In this document: positions 40,900 to 50,185 of the stretch, one piece after another
Position numbering within the stretch: the first letter of the stretch is position 1
How the letters are laid out: each line of letters begins with the position of its first letter
Assembly (NCBI GenBank): GCA_032073245.1
Contig: DAMANX010000008.1
Span: 1-64,000 of the forward strand
Length of the DNA stretch: 64,000 nt
Direction: 5' to 3'
DNA from: QVMG01 sp032073245
Lineage (GTDB): Bacteria > Bacteroidota > Bacteroidia > Bacteroidales > Tannerellaceae
Notes under the pieces: generated by a model
Seen by the model: only the letters and a program-made list of their open reading frames with translations
Databases searched by the model: none
What the model was told of the DNA's origin: nothing
Program-made: the position numbers and the translations under genes

Positions 40900-43353
40900 A
40901 TGGCAAAGAAAAAGAGCACTATAACAAATACAAAACGGAAAGAAAAAAGCAGTGGTAATGGAAAAATGGCGGCTATAAAAGCTTTCTTTACCAATGAACG
41001 TACCCGATATATAACCGGTTTGGTAATTTGCTTATTTACTATATATATAGGTTTAGCATTGATATCCTTCTTCTTTACGGGAGGAGCAGATCAAAGCAAG
41101 ATAGAAAATGTACCTCTTTCCGACCTGGTTTCCAATAAAGGTTCTGTAGAAAACTGGACAGGGGTGAGGGGGGCTTATCTGGCAGATCTATTGATGAATC
41201 GCTGGTTTGGAATATCTTCTTTTATGTTTTTGTTTTTTCTGGGATCATGGGGTGCCAAACTTATGAACCTATCACGGGTTTCCCTGTTAAAACGGTTTCT
41301 GTTTTGTGCTGCTACCATGGTATGGGGCTCAGTGTTTTTTGCTTTTACCTTTGTAATGGGATATGAAGATACCTTTATTTACTTGGGAGGGCAGCATGGT
41401 TATTATATATCCGAATGGCTGCAAAGTAATATTGGAATACCGGGTACAGTCCTGCTACTGGTCGGAAGTTTTTTAATTATAGCTATATTTACTAGTAAAC
41501 GAACAGTTCCATTCTTGCAACGCATCTTTTCTTTTGGATGGTTAAAACGCAAAAAGAAAGAAGAACAGGAAGATGAAGTTGATGTAGAAGATGATGAATC
41601 CGAATACGAAAAAGAGGATACTGAAAGGGATATTGAAGATATTGAAACTGAAGCATGGCGATTAGTCGGTGCCGAAACACATATTTCAGAAGGTGCGGAT
41701 GATGGTTTTGAGGTAACTATTCCTCCTGAAGAAGAGGAGTATATTATAACAGATCAGCCGAAAGATGAGGAAGAAGATGACGAAGCTACTTTTTCAATAG
41801 AAGTTCCTGTTGGTGATGATGAGCTTGCTTCAGAAGAAGAATTAGAGGCATACGACCCGAAGCTTGATCTGTCTTCTTACCGTAATCCGACTATAGATCT
41901 CTTGAAAAAATATGATACGGGAGAACACCTGGTAGATATGGAAGAACAGACTGCCAACCAACGCCGTATCAAACAAACACTTGAGAACTTTGGTATCAGT
42001 ATTTCTTCCATAAAAGCTACTGTCGGGCCTACTATTACTCTGTACGAAGTAATACCCGATGCCGGTGTACGTATTGCAAAAATACGAAACCTGGAAGATG
42101 ATATTGCTCTTAGTTTATCAGCTTTAGGTATACGTATTATTGCACCTATGCCTGGAAAAGGGACGATCGGTATTGAAGTTCCGAACAAAGATCCGCAGAT
42201 TGTTTCTATGCAATCTATCATCGCTTCCCGTAAATTTCAGGAGTGTAAATTTGAATTGCCGGTGGCGCTCGGTAAGACTATTACCAATGAGATCTTTATG
42301 ATAGATCTTAGTAAAATGCCTCACTTGCTTGTTGCGGGTGCTACAGGTCAGGGTAAATCGGTAGGATTGAATGCAATAATAACGTCATTACTTTATAAGA
42401 AGCATCCTTCGGAACTCAAATTCGTATTGGTAGACCCTAAAATGGTTGAGTTTAGTATTTATTCGGAAATAGAACGGCATTACCTTGCTAAATTACCGGA
42501 TACGGATAAGGCGATCATTACTGATTTTACAAAAGTAATTCATACGCTTAATTCCCTTTGTAAACTTATGGATGACCGTTACGATCTTTTAATGAAAGCT
42601 CATACACGTAATATCCGTGAATACAATGATAAATTTATAGCCCGGCGTCTTAATCCGAATAAAGGGCACATGTTTATGCCTTATATTGTAGTTGTGATTG
42701 ATGAGTTTGGCGACTTGATCATGACGGCAGGGAAAGAGATTGAATTGCCGATTGCACGTATTGCCCAGAAAGCACGTGCAGTAGGTATCCACATGGTGAT
42801 TGCAACACAGCGTCCTACCACCAATATTATTACAGGTACGATCAAAGCAAACTTTCCGGCGCGGATGGCTTTCCGTGTAACATCAATGATCGACTCACGT
42901 ACTATCCTGGATTCTCCGGGAGCAAATCAATTGATTGGCCGTGGAGATATGTTGTTTTCACAAGGAAATGATATGATTCGTGTACAATGTGCTTTTGTCG
43001 ACACACCCGAAGTAGAAAGTATTGCTACTTATATTGGGGAACAGGTAGGATTTCCGACGGCACACTTATTGCCTGAATATGTTGTTGAAGGAGATGGAGA
43101 TAAAATTGGTTCGGTTGATTTGTCGGATCGTGATCCTTTATTTGATGAGGCTGCCCGTTTGATAGTGATTCAACAACAAGGGTCAACATCGTTAATTCAA
43201 CGTAAATTTGCAATAGGATATAATAGGGCTGGCCGTTTGATGGATCAATTGGAAGCTGCCGGTATTGTAGGTCCATTTGAAGGAAGCAAAGCCCGTCAGG
43301 TATTGATCCAGGATGAATATTCTTTAGAACAGTTATTGAATAGTTTGAAATAA
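40900..43353 (+). CDS. ftsK: DNA translocase FtsK
   Basis: An 817-residue FtsK/SpoIIIE translocase that moves chromosome ends through the division septum and helps dimer resolution. The N-terminal membrane domain has about four helices (ITGLVICLFTIYIGLALISF, MFLFFLGSWGAKLM, ATMVWGSVFFAFTFVMG, GTVLLLVGSFLIIAIF). An acidic linker (residues 225-320, rich in E and D) joins the alpha domain (LENFGISISSIKATVGPTI) to the motor. The motor shows Walker A GATGQGKSVG and Walker B YIVVVIDEFGDLIM. The gamma DNA-reading domain closes the protein (DEAARLIVIQQQGSTS, LIQRKFAIGYNRAGRLMDQL). The length is typical for Bacteroidetes. It is followed 4 bp later by the LolA-like gene. Confidence 0.97.
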   Translation: MAKKKSTITNTKRKEKSSGNGKMAAIKAFFTNERTRYITGLVICLFTIYIGLALISFFFTGGADQSKIENVPLSDLVSNKGSVENWTGVRGAYLADLLMNRWFGISSFMFLFFLGSWGAKLMNLSRVSLLKRFLFCAATMVWGSVFFAFTFVMGYEDTFIYLGGQHGYYISEWLQSNIGIPGTVLLLVGSFLIIAIFTSKRTVPFLQRIFSFGWLKRKKKEEQEDEVDVEDDESEYEKEDTERDIEDIETEAWRLVGAETHISEGADDGFEVTIPPEEEEYIITDQPKDEEEDDEATFSIEVPVGDDELASEEELEAYDPKLDLSSYRNPTIDLLKKYDTGEHLVDMEEQTANQRRIKQTLENFGISISSIKATVGPTITLYEVIPDAGVRIAKIRNLEDDIALSLSALGIRIIAPMPGKGTIGIEVPNKDPQIVSMQSIIASRKFQECKFELPVALGKTITNEIFMIDLSKMPHLLVAGATGQGKSVGLNAIITSLLYKKHPSELKFVLVDPKMVEFSIYSEIERHYLAKLPDTDKAIITDFTKVIHTLNSLCKLMDDRYDLLMKAHTRNIREYNDKFIARRLNPNKGHMFMPYIVVVIDEFGDLIMTAGKEIELPIARIAQKARAVGIHMVIATQRPTTNIITGTIKANFPARMAFRVTSMIDSRTILDSPGANQLIGRGDMLFSQGNDMIRVQCAFVDTPEVESIATYIGEQVGFPTAHLLPEYVVEGDGDKIGSVDLSDRDPLFDEAARLIVIQQQGSTSLIQRKFAIGYNRAGRLMDQLEAAGIVGPFEGSKARQVLIQDEYSLEQLLNSLK

Positions 43354-43357
43354 AATG

Positions 43358-44014
43358 ATGAAAGTTATATATAATAGTTTGCGTTTTATTGCCACCGCCA
43401 TACTATTAGTGTATGCGATGAATATATCCGCACAAAACAATGCTACACAAATATTAGATAAATCAGCAAGTGTATTTGAACAGGCTAATGGTATTTCAGC
43501 TGACTTTTCATTGCACATGCGTGGAGAAGCACAACAGGTATCAGAGAGTTTTGAAGGTGTTATTCAGATGAAAAAAGATAAGTTTACATTGATAACTCCT
43601 GATGCTCATATATGGTATGATGGTAAAACTCAATGGGCTTATATGACACGAAATGAAGAAGTGAATGTAACAGAGCCAACAGGAGAAGAATTGCAATATA
43701 CCAATCCGGTACTACTATTAAGTATGTATAAAAAAGGATATACAGCTACTTATAAAGGCGAAAGTACGGCCGCTAGTGGGAAAACAGCTTACGACATAGA
43801 ACTTACTCCTAAGAAGAAAGGAGATATAGTAAGAGTAAATCTTCAGATAGAAAAGTCTTCGTCTTTACCCGCTCGCGTTGTAATTGAAGACAAAAATAAT
43901 ATGCGTACTATGATTCAGATTACTAAAATAACTACCGGTTTGAACCAACCGGACAATTTTTTTGTTTTCAATAGTGGGAGTTATCCCAACGCCGAAGTCA
44001 TTGATCTAAGATAG
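43358..44014 (+). CDS. LolA-like outer membrane lipoprotein carrier
   Basis: A 218-residue periplasmic protein with a signal peptide (IATAILLVYAMNISA, cleavage before QNNATQ) and the LolA-type beta-barrel pattern: ISADFSLHMRGEAQQVSESF, GVIQMKKDKFTLITPDAHIW, YDGKTQWAYMTRNEEVNVTE and LLSMYKKGYTAT. It should escort lipoproteins across the periplasm, a suitable role in a lipoprotein-rich organism. It lies directly after ftsK, as LolA does in many genomes; no LolB gene is seen here, as expected for Bacteroidetes. Start: the second ATG at 43358 (MKVIYNSL); an ATG one codon earlier at 43355 is equally possible. Confidence 0.9.
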   Translation: MKVIYNSLRFIATAILLVYAMNISAQNNATQILDKSASVFEQANGISADFSLHMRGEAQQVSESFEGVIQMKKDKFTLITPDAHIWYDGKTQWAYMTRNEEVNVTEPTGEELQYTNPVLLLSMYKKGYTATYKGESTAASGKTAYDIELTPKKKGDIVRVNLQIEKSSSLPARVVIEDKNNMRTMIQITKITTGLNQPDNFFVFNSGSYPNAEVIDLR

Positions 44015-44092
44015 TTGAACAGTAAATCGACTCAACGAAGCGATATTAACAGCGAATAATAATTTATAATTAACAATTTACAATTAACATAT

Positions 44093-45046
44093 ATGGAACA
44101 TCCATCAACAGAAAAAGTACGTTGCCTTATTATTGGTTCAGGCCCTGCGGGGTATACTGCTGCCATTTATGCTGCACGTGCAAATATGAGCCCGGTACTT
44201 TATGAAGGGATTCAACCGGGAGGACAATTAACAACTACAACAGATATAGAGAACTTCCCCGGCTATCCGGAAGGTGTCGGTGGATTTGAAATGATGCAGG
44301 ATCTGAAAAAGCAGGCAGCTCGTTTTGGAGCCGATATACGTATTGGAATAGCTACATCTACTGATTTTTCAGGTACTCCATTAAAAGTTGTAATTGAAGA
44401 GGAGAAAGTCGTTGAAGCAGATGTGGTAATTATTGCTACAGGTGCAACTGCGAGATACCTCGGTATACCTGATGAAGCAAAATATGCAGGTATGGGTGTA
44501 TCGGCTTGTGCTACCTGCGATGGTTTCTTCTATCGTAAGAAAAAAGTAGCAGTTGTCGGTGGTGGTGATACAGCTTGCGAAGAAGCCTTGTATCTGGCAT
44601 CTTTAGCGGAGAAGGTATACCTTATCGTACGTAAACCTTTCCTACGGGCTTCTAAAGTTATGCAGCAAAGGGTTTTCGAAAATCCGAATATAACTGTATT
44701 ATTTGAACATAATACAATCGGACTTTTTGGAGAACACGGAGTGGAAGGAGCTCGTCTTGTGAAAAGAAGAGGTGAGCCGGATGAAGAGATAGTGGATATC
44801 GAAATCGATGGTTTCTTTTTGGCTATTGGGCATACTCCTAATTCCAAGATATTTGCTGATTGGTTGGAAACCGATGAAACTGGTTATATACAAACTGTTC
44901 CGGGAACACCACGTACGAATGTGCCGGGAGTATTTGCAGCTGGAGACGTAGCTGACTCGGTTTACCGACAAGCTATCACAGCTGCGGCTACAGGTTGTAT
45001 GGCTGCTATAGAAGCTGAACGTTATTTATTGGAAAAAGGAATATAA
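44093..45046 (+). CDS. trxB: Thioredoxin-disulfide reductase
   Basis: A 317-residue FAD/NADPH enzyme that reduces thioredoxin. The FAD site is CLIIGSGPAGYTAAIYAAR, then PGGQLTTTTDIENFPGYPEG. The redox-active disulfide is C139-A-T-C142 in VSACATCDGFFYR. The NADPH motif is VAVVGGGDTACEEALYLAS and the C-terminal FAD motif is VPGVFAAGDVADSVYRQA. Length and order are typical of the low-Mr class. It is preceded by an AT-rich TAACAATTTACAATTAAC leader and followed by a 25-bp perfect inverted repeat. It should serve the thiol balance on which the DsbA-like protein also depends. Confidence 0.97.
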   Translation: MEHPSTEKVRCLIIGSGPAGYTAAIYAARANMSPVLYEGIQPGGQLTTTTDIENFPGYPEGVGGFEMMQDLKKQAARFGADIRIGIATSTDFSGTPLKVVIEEEKVVEADVVIIATGATARYLGIPDEAKYAGMGVSACATCDGFFYRKKKVAVVGGGDTACEEALYLASLAEKVYLIVRKPFLRASKVMQQRVFENPNITVLFEHNTIGLFGEHGVEGARLVKRRGEPDEEIVDIEIDGFFLAIGHTPNSKIFADWLETDETGYIQTVPGTPRTNVPGVFAAGDVADSVYRQAITAAATGCMAAIEAERYLLEKGI

Positions 45047-45082
45047 TAGCTAAAAGTAGCAATTGTAATAAAAAGCATTTTG

Positions 45083-45154
45083 AACACAGAGACACGGAGA
45101 CACAGAGTTTTTATTAAAAAAAATATAATCTCTGTGTCTCCGTGTCTCTGTGTT
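45083..45154. repeat. Perfect 25-bp inverted repeat of the 'cacagagacac' family, copy 1
   Basis: The arms 45083-45107 and 45130-45154 are exact reverse complements with a 22-base AT-rich loop, 36 bp after trxB. A related, diverged copy is at 62102-62251. It lacks a T-tract in both directions, so it is a REP-like element that may also end transcription. Confidence 0.88.
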
Positions 45155-45187
45155 TGTTCTTTTAAATAGTCCCTCTTGAATAGAAAT

Positions 45188-46666
45188 ATGAGAAGTTTTT
45201 TTCTATTATTGATGATTTTACCATGGATGCAGCATCTTTGGGCTGTTGAACCTCCGAAAACGGAAGTGCGTGCAGTTTGGTTAACTACTATATACGGATT
45301 GGATTGGCCTTCTAAGCCTGCTACTACTCCAGCCGGTATAAAAGCACAACAGGAAGAAGTAATCTATATTCTTGATCGTTTACATGAGGCAAATTTCAAT
45401 ATGGTGTTTGTGCAGGCCCGTATGCGTGGAGATGTGATATATCCTTCAAAGATAGAACCTTCAACTAAAACTTTTTCAGGAAAATATGGTGTTTCCCCTA
45501 AATATGACCCTTTACAATTTGTAATTGATGAATGTCATAAACGAGGAATGGAGTGCCATGCTTGGTTTGTAACCTTCCCGGTTGGAACCGAAAAGACAGT
45601 AAAGGAACAAGGCAAATCTTCCGTAGTTAAGCGTTATCCCAAGCTTGTAAAACGCCATAAAGGAGAATGGTATCTGGATCCGGGTGTACCCGAAACAACC
45701 GATTATATTCTTACTTTAGTAAAAGAACTAGTGGGTGGATATGATCTGGATGGAATCCACTTTGATTATATTCGTTATCCGGATCAGGCGCAAAGTTTTC
45801 CGGATAAGACTGAATATGCGAAATATGGAAAAAAACTAAAGTTGGATGATTGGCGAAGACAAAATATTAACCGCTTGGTGACACGGATATATGATGAAGT
45901 AAAGCTCCTGAAACCATGGGTACAGGTCAGTAGCTCCCCATTAGGAAAATATAACCGTATAGAACGGATCCCCAATGCTGGATGGACTGCTTATGAAACC
46001 GTTTTCCAGGATCCGAAACTATGGATGCAGGAGGGTAAACATGATATGGTTGTTCCAATGATGTATTATCTTCATGATAATTTCTTTCCTTTTGTTGATA
46101 ACTGGGCAGAAAATTGTAATGGACGGATTGTAGTTCCGGGATTGGGTGCTTATCGGATGGATCAAAGTGAAGCAGATTGGGCACTCACAGACATTACCGA
46201 CCAGATAGACTATAGTCGGTATAACGGTGGATCAGGATGTGCTTTTTTTCGTTGTGCCCATGTATTAGACAATACGAAAGGCCTTTATAATGAATTGAAA
46301 GATAACTATTTTAAATATCCTGCTCAATTACCTCCGTTAACCTGGCTGGATGAACGTATACCGGAATCTCCGGAAGAAGTACTGGTGGAACGGGTAGGAG
46401 ATGAGCTAAAGCTTTTCTGGAAAAAACCGGAACAAGAGGAGGGAAAATTAACTTATACAATCTATTATTCTTTAACGGATAGCCTGGATATAACTAAGGC
46501 CTCCAATATTTTAACTACTGGAATACAAGACACAACTATTTATTTACCGATTGATCCTACAAAAGAGAGAGGATATCTTTTTAATGTTACTTCTTCTACA
46601 CGTTACCATATTGAAGGCCTTCCCTCAAAGGAAACATTTTATTATCAATCAGAATTTATCAAGTAG
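45188..46666 (+). CDS. Family 10 glycoside hydrolase-like protein (GHL10/DUF187)
   Basis: A 492-residue secreted protein. Start: ATG at 45188, with the signal peptide MRSFFLLLMILPWMQHLWA. The GHL10 TIM-barrel domain spans residues 25-350 with the typical TEVRAVWLTTIYGLDWP, DRLHEANFNMVFVQARMRG, YGVSPKYDPLQFVIDECHK, CHAWFVTFPVG, YDLDGIHFDYIRYPD and QVSSSPLGKYNRI motifs. The C-terminal region (DELKLFWKKPEQEEGKL) is fibronectin-like. Members of this family are glycosidases of peptidoglycan strands lacking stem peptides, such as DigH in E. coli; that role here is inferred. Catalytic acidic residues sit in GIHFDYIRYPD. It stands alone after trxB. Confidence 0.88.
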   Translation: MRSFFLLLMILPWMQHLWAVEPPKTEVRAVWLTTIYGLDWPSKPATTPAGIKAQQEEVIYILDRLHEANFNMVFVQARMRGDVIYPSKIEPSTKTFSGKYGVSPKYDPLQFVIDECHKRGMECHAWFVTFPVGTEKTVKEQGKSSVVKRYPKLVKRHKGEWYLDPGVPETTDYILTLVKELVGGYDLDGIHFDYIRYPDQAQSFPDKTEYAKYGKKLKLDDWRRQNINRLVTRIYDEVKLLKPWVQVSSSPLGKYNRIERIPNAGWTAYETVFQDPKLWMQEGKHDMVVPMMYYLHDNFFPFVDNWAENCNGRIVVPGLGAYRMDQSEADWALTDITDQIDYSRYNGGSGCAFFRCAHVLDNTKGLYNELKDNYFKYPAQLPPLTWLDERIPESPEEVLVERVGDELKLFWKKPEQEEGKLTYTIYYSLTDSLDITKASNILTTGIQDTTIYLPIDPTKERGYLFNVTSSTRYHIEGLPSKETFYYQSEFIK

Positions 46667-46757
46667 TTTAAGGCTCTTAAGGAATTCTTTATATACTTTC
46701 TTTTCCAATCAGTCCGTTAATAATCCTAAAACCACAGCCTGATTATAATAAAAAACC

Positions 46758-46765
46758 TATCTTTG
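46758..46765 (+). promoter_or_regulatory. -7 box of the metal-linked cluster
   Basis: TATCTTTG, a full match to TAnnTTTG, ending 6 bp before the ATG at 46772. Transcription would start at or near the start codon, giving a leaderless message. Confidence 0.6.
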
Positions 46766-46771
46766 CCCAAG

Positions 46772-47206
46772 ATGAAAAAGGTGTTTACATATTCATTTGT
46801 TGTAATCATGGCTGCTCTGGTATTTTACGGAGGGGCTGGTGTAAACATGGTTTCATTTTGTTGCAGCGATTGCCGTAGTGCAGGTTTAGAGGTTTTAACG
46901 GGCGATAAATGCTGCGAAATCCACGGACATACGCATGATGAAGTTGTTATTGAATCTGCATCTTCTTCAGTAGGGCATTCTCATGAAATGTGTTGTGACC
47001 TTGAGCGGGTTAACTTTGATTGGGATTCTGAAAATGTTTCTATAGAAAGCCCGGATCCCATTACTTTTGATCTTTTTCTAACAGGATTACCTGATATTAC
47101 CATTGTTAATCTTCCTTTTGTCGGAGAACAAACTTCGGTTATGCCGACCGGGCCGCCACTCTTGCCCCGGATATATTTGTCTCTCTTGACCACCCTTTTG
47201 ATTTAA
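46772..47206 (+). CDS. HYC_CC_PP-like small Cys/His-rich envelope protein
   Basis: A 144-residue protein. Start: ATG at 46772. A hydrophobic N-terminus (FTYSFVVIMAALVFYGGAGV) is followed by Cys- and His-rich clusters: FCCSDCRSAG, KCCEIHGHTHDE and GHSHEMCCD. The end PTGPPLLPRIYLSLLTTLLI carries the Pro-Pro and hydrophobic tail. This order, with Cys near the start, CC in the middle and PP near the end, resembles the HYC_CC_PP family found before TonB receptors in Bacteroidetes. It may bind copper or zinc in the periplasm. It is 98 bp before the TonB receptor gene and, with the HMA protein, forms a metal-linked group. Metal specificity is unknown. Confidence 0.72.
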   Translation: MKKVFTYSFVVIMAALVFYGGAGVNMVSFCCSDCRSAGLEVLTGDKCCEIHGHTHDEVVIESASSSVGHSHEMCCDLERVNFDWDSENVSIESPDPITFDLFLTGLPDITIVNLPFVGEQTSVMPTGPPLLPRIYLSLLTTLLI

Positions 47207-47304
47207 TTGGGTGTGATGCTTCTTTTGTAAGCATCTCACATTGCTTATAACTGTCTTTTGAGAAGATAGTTACAACATACAAGTTAAATCAAAAGAAAAA
47301 TTCA

Positions 47305-49524
47305 ATGTTTAAAAAAATATACTTAAGTGTATTGATGAGCATAGCCTTTATTGGATCTGTACTTGCAGAAGGGGTAGTGAAAGGTTATGTCTATGATGAT
47401 TCCAATCAACCGGTTATTGGAGCAAATGTTTATTGGGAAGGAACTCAACAAGGTACTACTTCTAATTTAGATGGTTATTTTGAATTAGAGCAAAAAGATA
47501 ACCACAATAAATTAGTTGTTAGTTACATTGGATATACTACCGCAACAATAACCGTAACACAACTAAACGAACCCCTTAAAATTGTACTGAAAGGAGAGGT
47601 TGAACTCGAAGAAGTTGTAGTAAGTGAACGTCGCATGAGTACCATCGCTTCGCGTACCAGTGTTCTGCAAACACAAAAGATCACATTTGATGAGATATGC
47701 CGTGCAGCATGCTGTAATCTGGCTGAAAGTTTTGAAACGAACCCTTCTGTGGATGTCTCTTATGCGGATGCTGCTACCGGAGCCCGCCAGATTAAATTGT
47801 TGGGATTGTCGGGAACTTATGTGCAGATGTTGACGGAGAACTATCCGAACTTTAGGGGAGCAGCTTCTTTATATGGTTTGGATTATGTTCCGGGAGCATG
47901 GATGGAGAGTATACAGGTATCTAAAGGAACTTCCTCTGTAAAGAATGGATATGAAGCTTTAGCCGGACAGATTAATGTGGAATTCAAAAAGCCTCCTACA
48001 GCTGATATAGTTTCTGCCAATCTTTTTGCCAGTGATGCCGGACGTTATGAGGCTAATGCAGATGCTTCCTGGCATATTAATGAAGATGTCTCTACCGGTT
48101 TGTTGGTTCACTATTCGAAAGATAGTAAGCAACATGATGGCAATGATGATGGTTTCCTGGATATGCCTTTGACGGAACAGGTAAATCTGATGAATCGCTG
48201 GTATCATAAAACCAATAAATATGTTGCTCAATATGGTGCCCGCTACTTGCATGAGAATCGTACTGGCGGACATGCTACTAAGCATCATGATTTTATTGAC
48301 CCATACCAGGTAAAGATAAATACCAATAGAATAGAAGCCTTTACAAAACAGGCATATATAATAGATAATGAAAAGGTGGAAAGTGCTGCTTTGATTTTAT
48401 CTGGTTCCTATCACGAACAGCAATCGATGTATGACCGTACTCCATATAATATCTATCAGAATAATATATATGCCAGTTTATTGTATGAAAAGGAATTTAC
48501 TCCTATGCATAGTTTTAGTACAGGATTAAGTCTGAATTATGACGGATTTAATGAAAACCTGACACAATTGGGCGTACGTAATGATTTTAATCGTACAGAA
48601 GTTGTTCCTGGAGCGTATGTACAATACACCTACAATCTGAATGATAAGTTGATCCTGTTAGCCGGTATACGTGCCGATCATAGCTCGTTGTATGATTTCT
48701 TTGTAACACCCCGTATGCATGTGAAATACAATCCTACCGAATGGTTTCATATCCGTGCATCAGGCGGTAAGGGTTATCGTACAGCAAATATCCTGGCAGA
48801 AAATAACTTTCTGTTTTCCAGTAGCCGGCGGATGATTATAGCCGAAAACCTGGATCAGGAGGAAGCATGGAATACGGGTCTAAATCTTTCTTTTTATATT
48901 CCTTTATTTGGTAAAGAATTGACTCTGAACGGAGAATGGTATTATACTAATTTCCTGAAACAAGTACTGGTGGATGTCGATAGTGATCCCCATGCAGTAA
49001 GTTTTTACAACCTGGATGGCAAGTCATATTCAAATAGTTATCAGATAGAAGCTACTTATCCTTTCTTCCGTGGCTTTACATTGACGGCTGCCTATCGTTA
49101 TACTGATGCTAAAACCGATTATCGAAATGAAGAAGGTATTACATGCAGGTTAAAGAAGCCTCTTGTAAGTGACTATAAAGGATTAGTTACTGCATCTTAT
49201 CAAACGCCTTTAAAGAAATGGCAGTTTGATGTGACAGGTCAATTTAACGGTGGGGGACGTATGCCTGAACCTGATAAAGCAAATCCGTTATGGGAGACTC
49301 ATTTTAGTTCCTACAATGTTTGGAATGCGCAGATAACAAAATACTTCCGCCGTTTCTCTATCTATGTTGGAGCTGAGAATATATTTGATTATAAACAATC
49401 CAATCCGATCGTAGATGCTTCTAACCCCAGAGGTAATAATTTTGATGGAACAATGGTTTGGGGGCCTGTTCACGGACGGAAGATCTATGCGGGGTTGCGG
49501 TTTAATCTGGAGAGAGACTTATAA
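47305..49524 (+). CDS. TonB-dependent receptor with Cys cluster in the plug (metal-linked)
   Basis: A 739-residue outer-membrane receptor. The signal peptide (YLSVLMSIAFIGSVLA) is cleaved before EGVVKG. A CarboxypepD_reg-like domain follows (GVVKGYVYDDSNQPVIGANV), then the plug (EEVVVSERRMSTIASRTSVL, LLGLSGTYVQMLTENYPNF, GYEALAGQINVEFKK) and a barrel ending in YAGLRFNLERDL. The early plug has C132, C136 and C137 in DEICRAACCNLAESF, rare for a TonB receptor and fitting metal binding. Flanking genes are a Cys/His-rich protein and a periplasmic HMA protein, which suggests a heavy metal or metallophore such as copper or zinc. Substrate and direction (uptake or efflux) cannot be told. Confidence 0.88.
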   Translation: MFKKIYLSVLMSIAFIGSVLAEGVVKGYVYDDSNQPVIGANVYWEGTQQGTTSNLDGYFELEQKDNHNKLVVSYIGYTTATITVTQLNEPLKIVLKGEVELEEVVVSERRMSTIASRTSVLQTQKITFDEICRAACCNLAESFETNPSVDVSYADAATGARQIKLLGLSGTYVQMLTENYPNFRGAASLYGLDYVPGAWMESIQVSKGTSSVKNGYEALAGQINVEFKKPPTADIVSANLFASDAGRYEANADASWHINEDVSTGLLVHYSKDSKQHDGNDDGFLDMPLTEQVNLMNRWYHKTNKYVAQYGARYLHENRTGGHATKHHDFIDPYQVKINTNRIEAFTKQAYIIDNEKVESAALILSGSYHEQQSMYDRTPYNIYQNNIYASLLYEKEFTPMHSFSTGLSLNYDGFNENLTQLGVRNDFNRTEVVPGAYVQYTYNLNDKLILLAGIRADHSSLYDFFVTPRMHVKYNPTEWFHIRASGGKGYRTANILAENNFLFSSSRRMIIAENLDQEEAWNTGLNLSFYIPLFGKELTLNGEWYYTNFLKQVLVDVDSDPHAVSFYNLDGKSYSNSYQIEATYPFFRGFTLTAAYRYTDAKTDYRNEEGITCRLKKPLVSDYKGLVTASYQTPLKKWQFDVTGQFNGGGRMPEPDKANPLWETHFSSYNVWNAQITKYFRRFSIYVGAENIFDYKQSNPIVDASNPRGNNFDGTMVWGPVHGRKIYAGLRFNLERDL

Positions 49525-49545
49525 AATTACCAATTAAAAATCACG

Positions 49546-49601
49546 AATTACGAATTGAAGACAGGCCTCAGCCAATTACGAATTGAAGATAGGCGTAAGC
49601 C
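49546..49601. repeat. Two tandem 28-bp units between TonB receptor and HMA genes
   Basis: Units at 49546-49573 and 49574-49601 share 25 of 28 bases (AATTACGAATTGAAGA...AGCC). They lie between two genes of one cluster and do not encode anything. Confidence 0.8.
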
Positions 49602-49638
49602 GATTAATCATTAATAATTTCTTTAAAATCTATAAGTT

Positions 49639-49998
49639 ATGAAACGAGTTATTTTAGTTATGTTTTGTGCTTTATTTGCCTTTTCTATGGGGTATGCTCA
49701 AGACACAAAAAAGAAGAACAGCAAGGAAACAGTAACCTTTGTTGTTGACGGTATGGACTGCGCTAACTGCGTAAAGAAAATAGAAAAGAATATTGCGTTT
49801 GAAAAAGGTGTAACAGATTTGAAGTGCGATTTACCTACCCGCACGGCAGAAGTGACTTATCGTTCGGACAAAACAACAGAAGATAATCTGGTTGCTGCAT
49901 TCAAAAAAATAGGAATGGATGTAAAAACGAAAACCGATGGAGAAGAAACTCCGGATCATTCCGGTCACGATCACTCCGGTCACGGCCATTCACATTAA
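49639..49998 (+). CDS. Secreted heavy-metal-associated (HMA) domain protein
   Basis: A 119-residue protein with a signal peptide (RVILVMFCALFAFSMGYA, cleavage before QDTKKK). One HMA domain (about residues 30-100) carries the metal motif G-M-D-C-A-N-C in TFVVDGMDCANCVKKIEK, and a His-rich tail follows: DHSGHDHSGHGHSH. It resembles MerP/CopZ-type carriers but is exported and has a His tail, so it may hand Cu(I), Zn or a similar ion over in the periplasm. It comes 114 bp after the TonB receptor and ends in a strong terminator. The metal is not known. Confidence 0.92.
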   Translation: MKRVILVMFCALFAFSMGYAQDTKKKNSKETVTFVVDGMDCANCVKKIEKNIAFEKGVTDLKCDLPTRTAEVTYRSDKTTEDNLVAAFKKIGMDVKTKTDGEETPDHSGHDHSGHGHSH

Positions 49999-50022
49999 AA
50001 ACTTTATTTCAATTTATTATTG

Positions 50023-50061
50023 CCCGTATTGGATGAAATGCTTGTCCAATACGGGTTTTTT
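50023..50061 (+). terminator. Terminator after the HMA gene
   Basis: CCCGTATTGGA (50023-50033) pairs with TCCAATACGGG (50045-50055), an 11-bp stem followed by T6. It ends the metal-linked cluster. Confidence 0.93.
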
Positions 50062-50185
50062 GTGATAATATCTATTTTTCTTCGTTACTCTTTAATCCTT
50101 CATAAAGGTTTACAAGTATTGAATATACTTCCTCTATTTAACCCATATATACTGGTTTCTATCAATAAATACTAATACATCTGAT

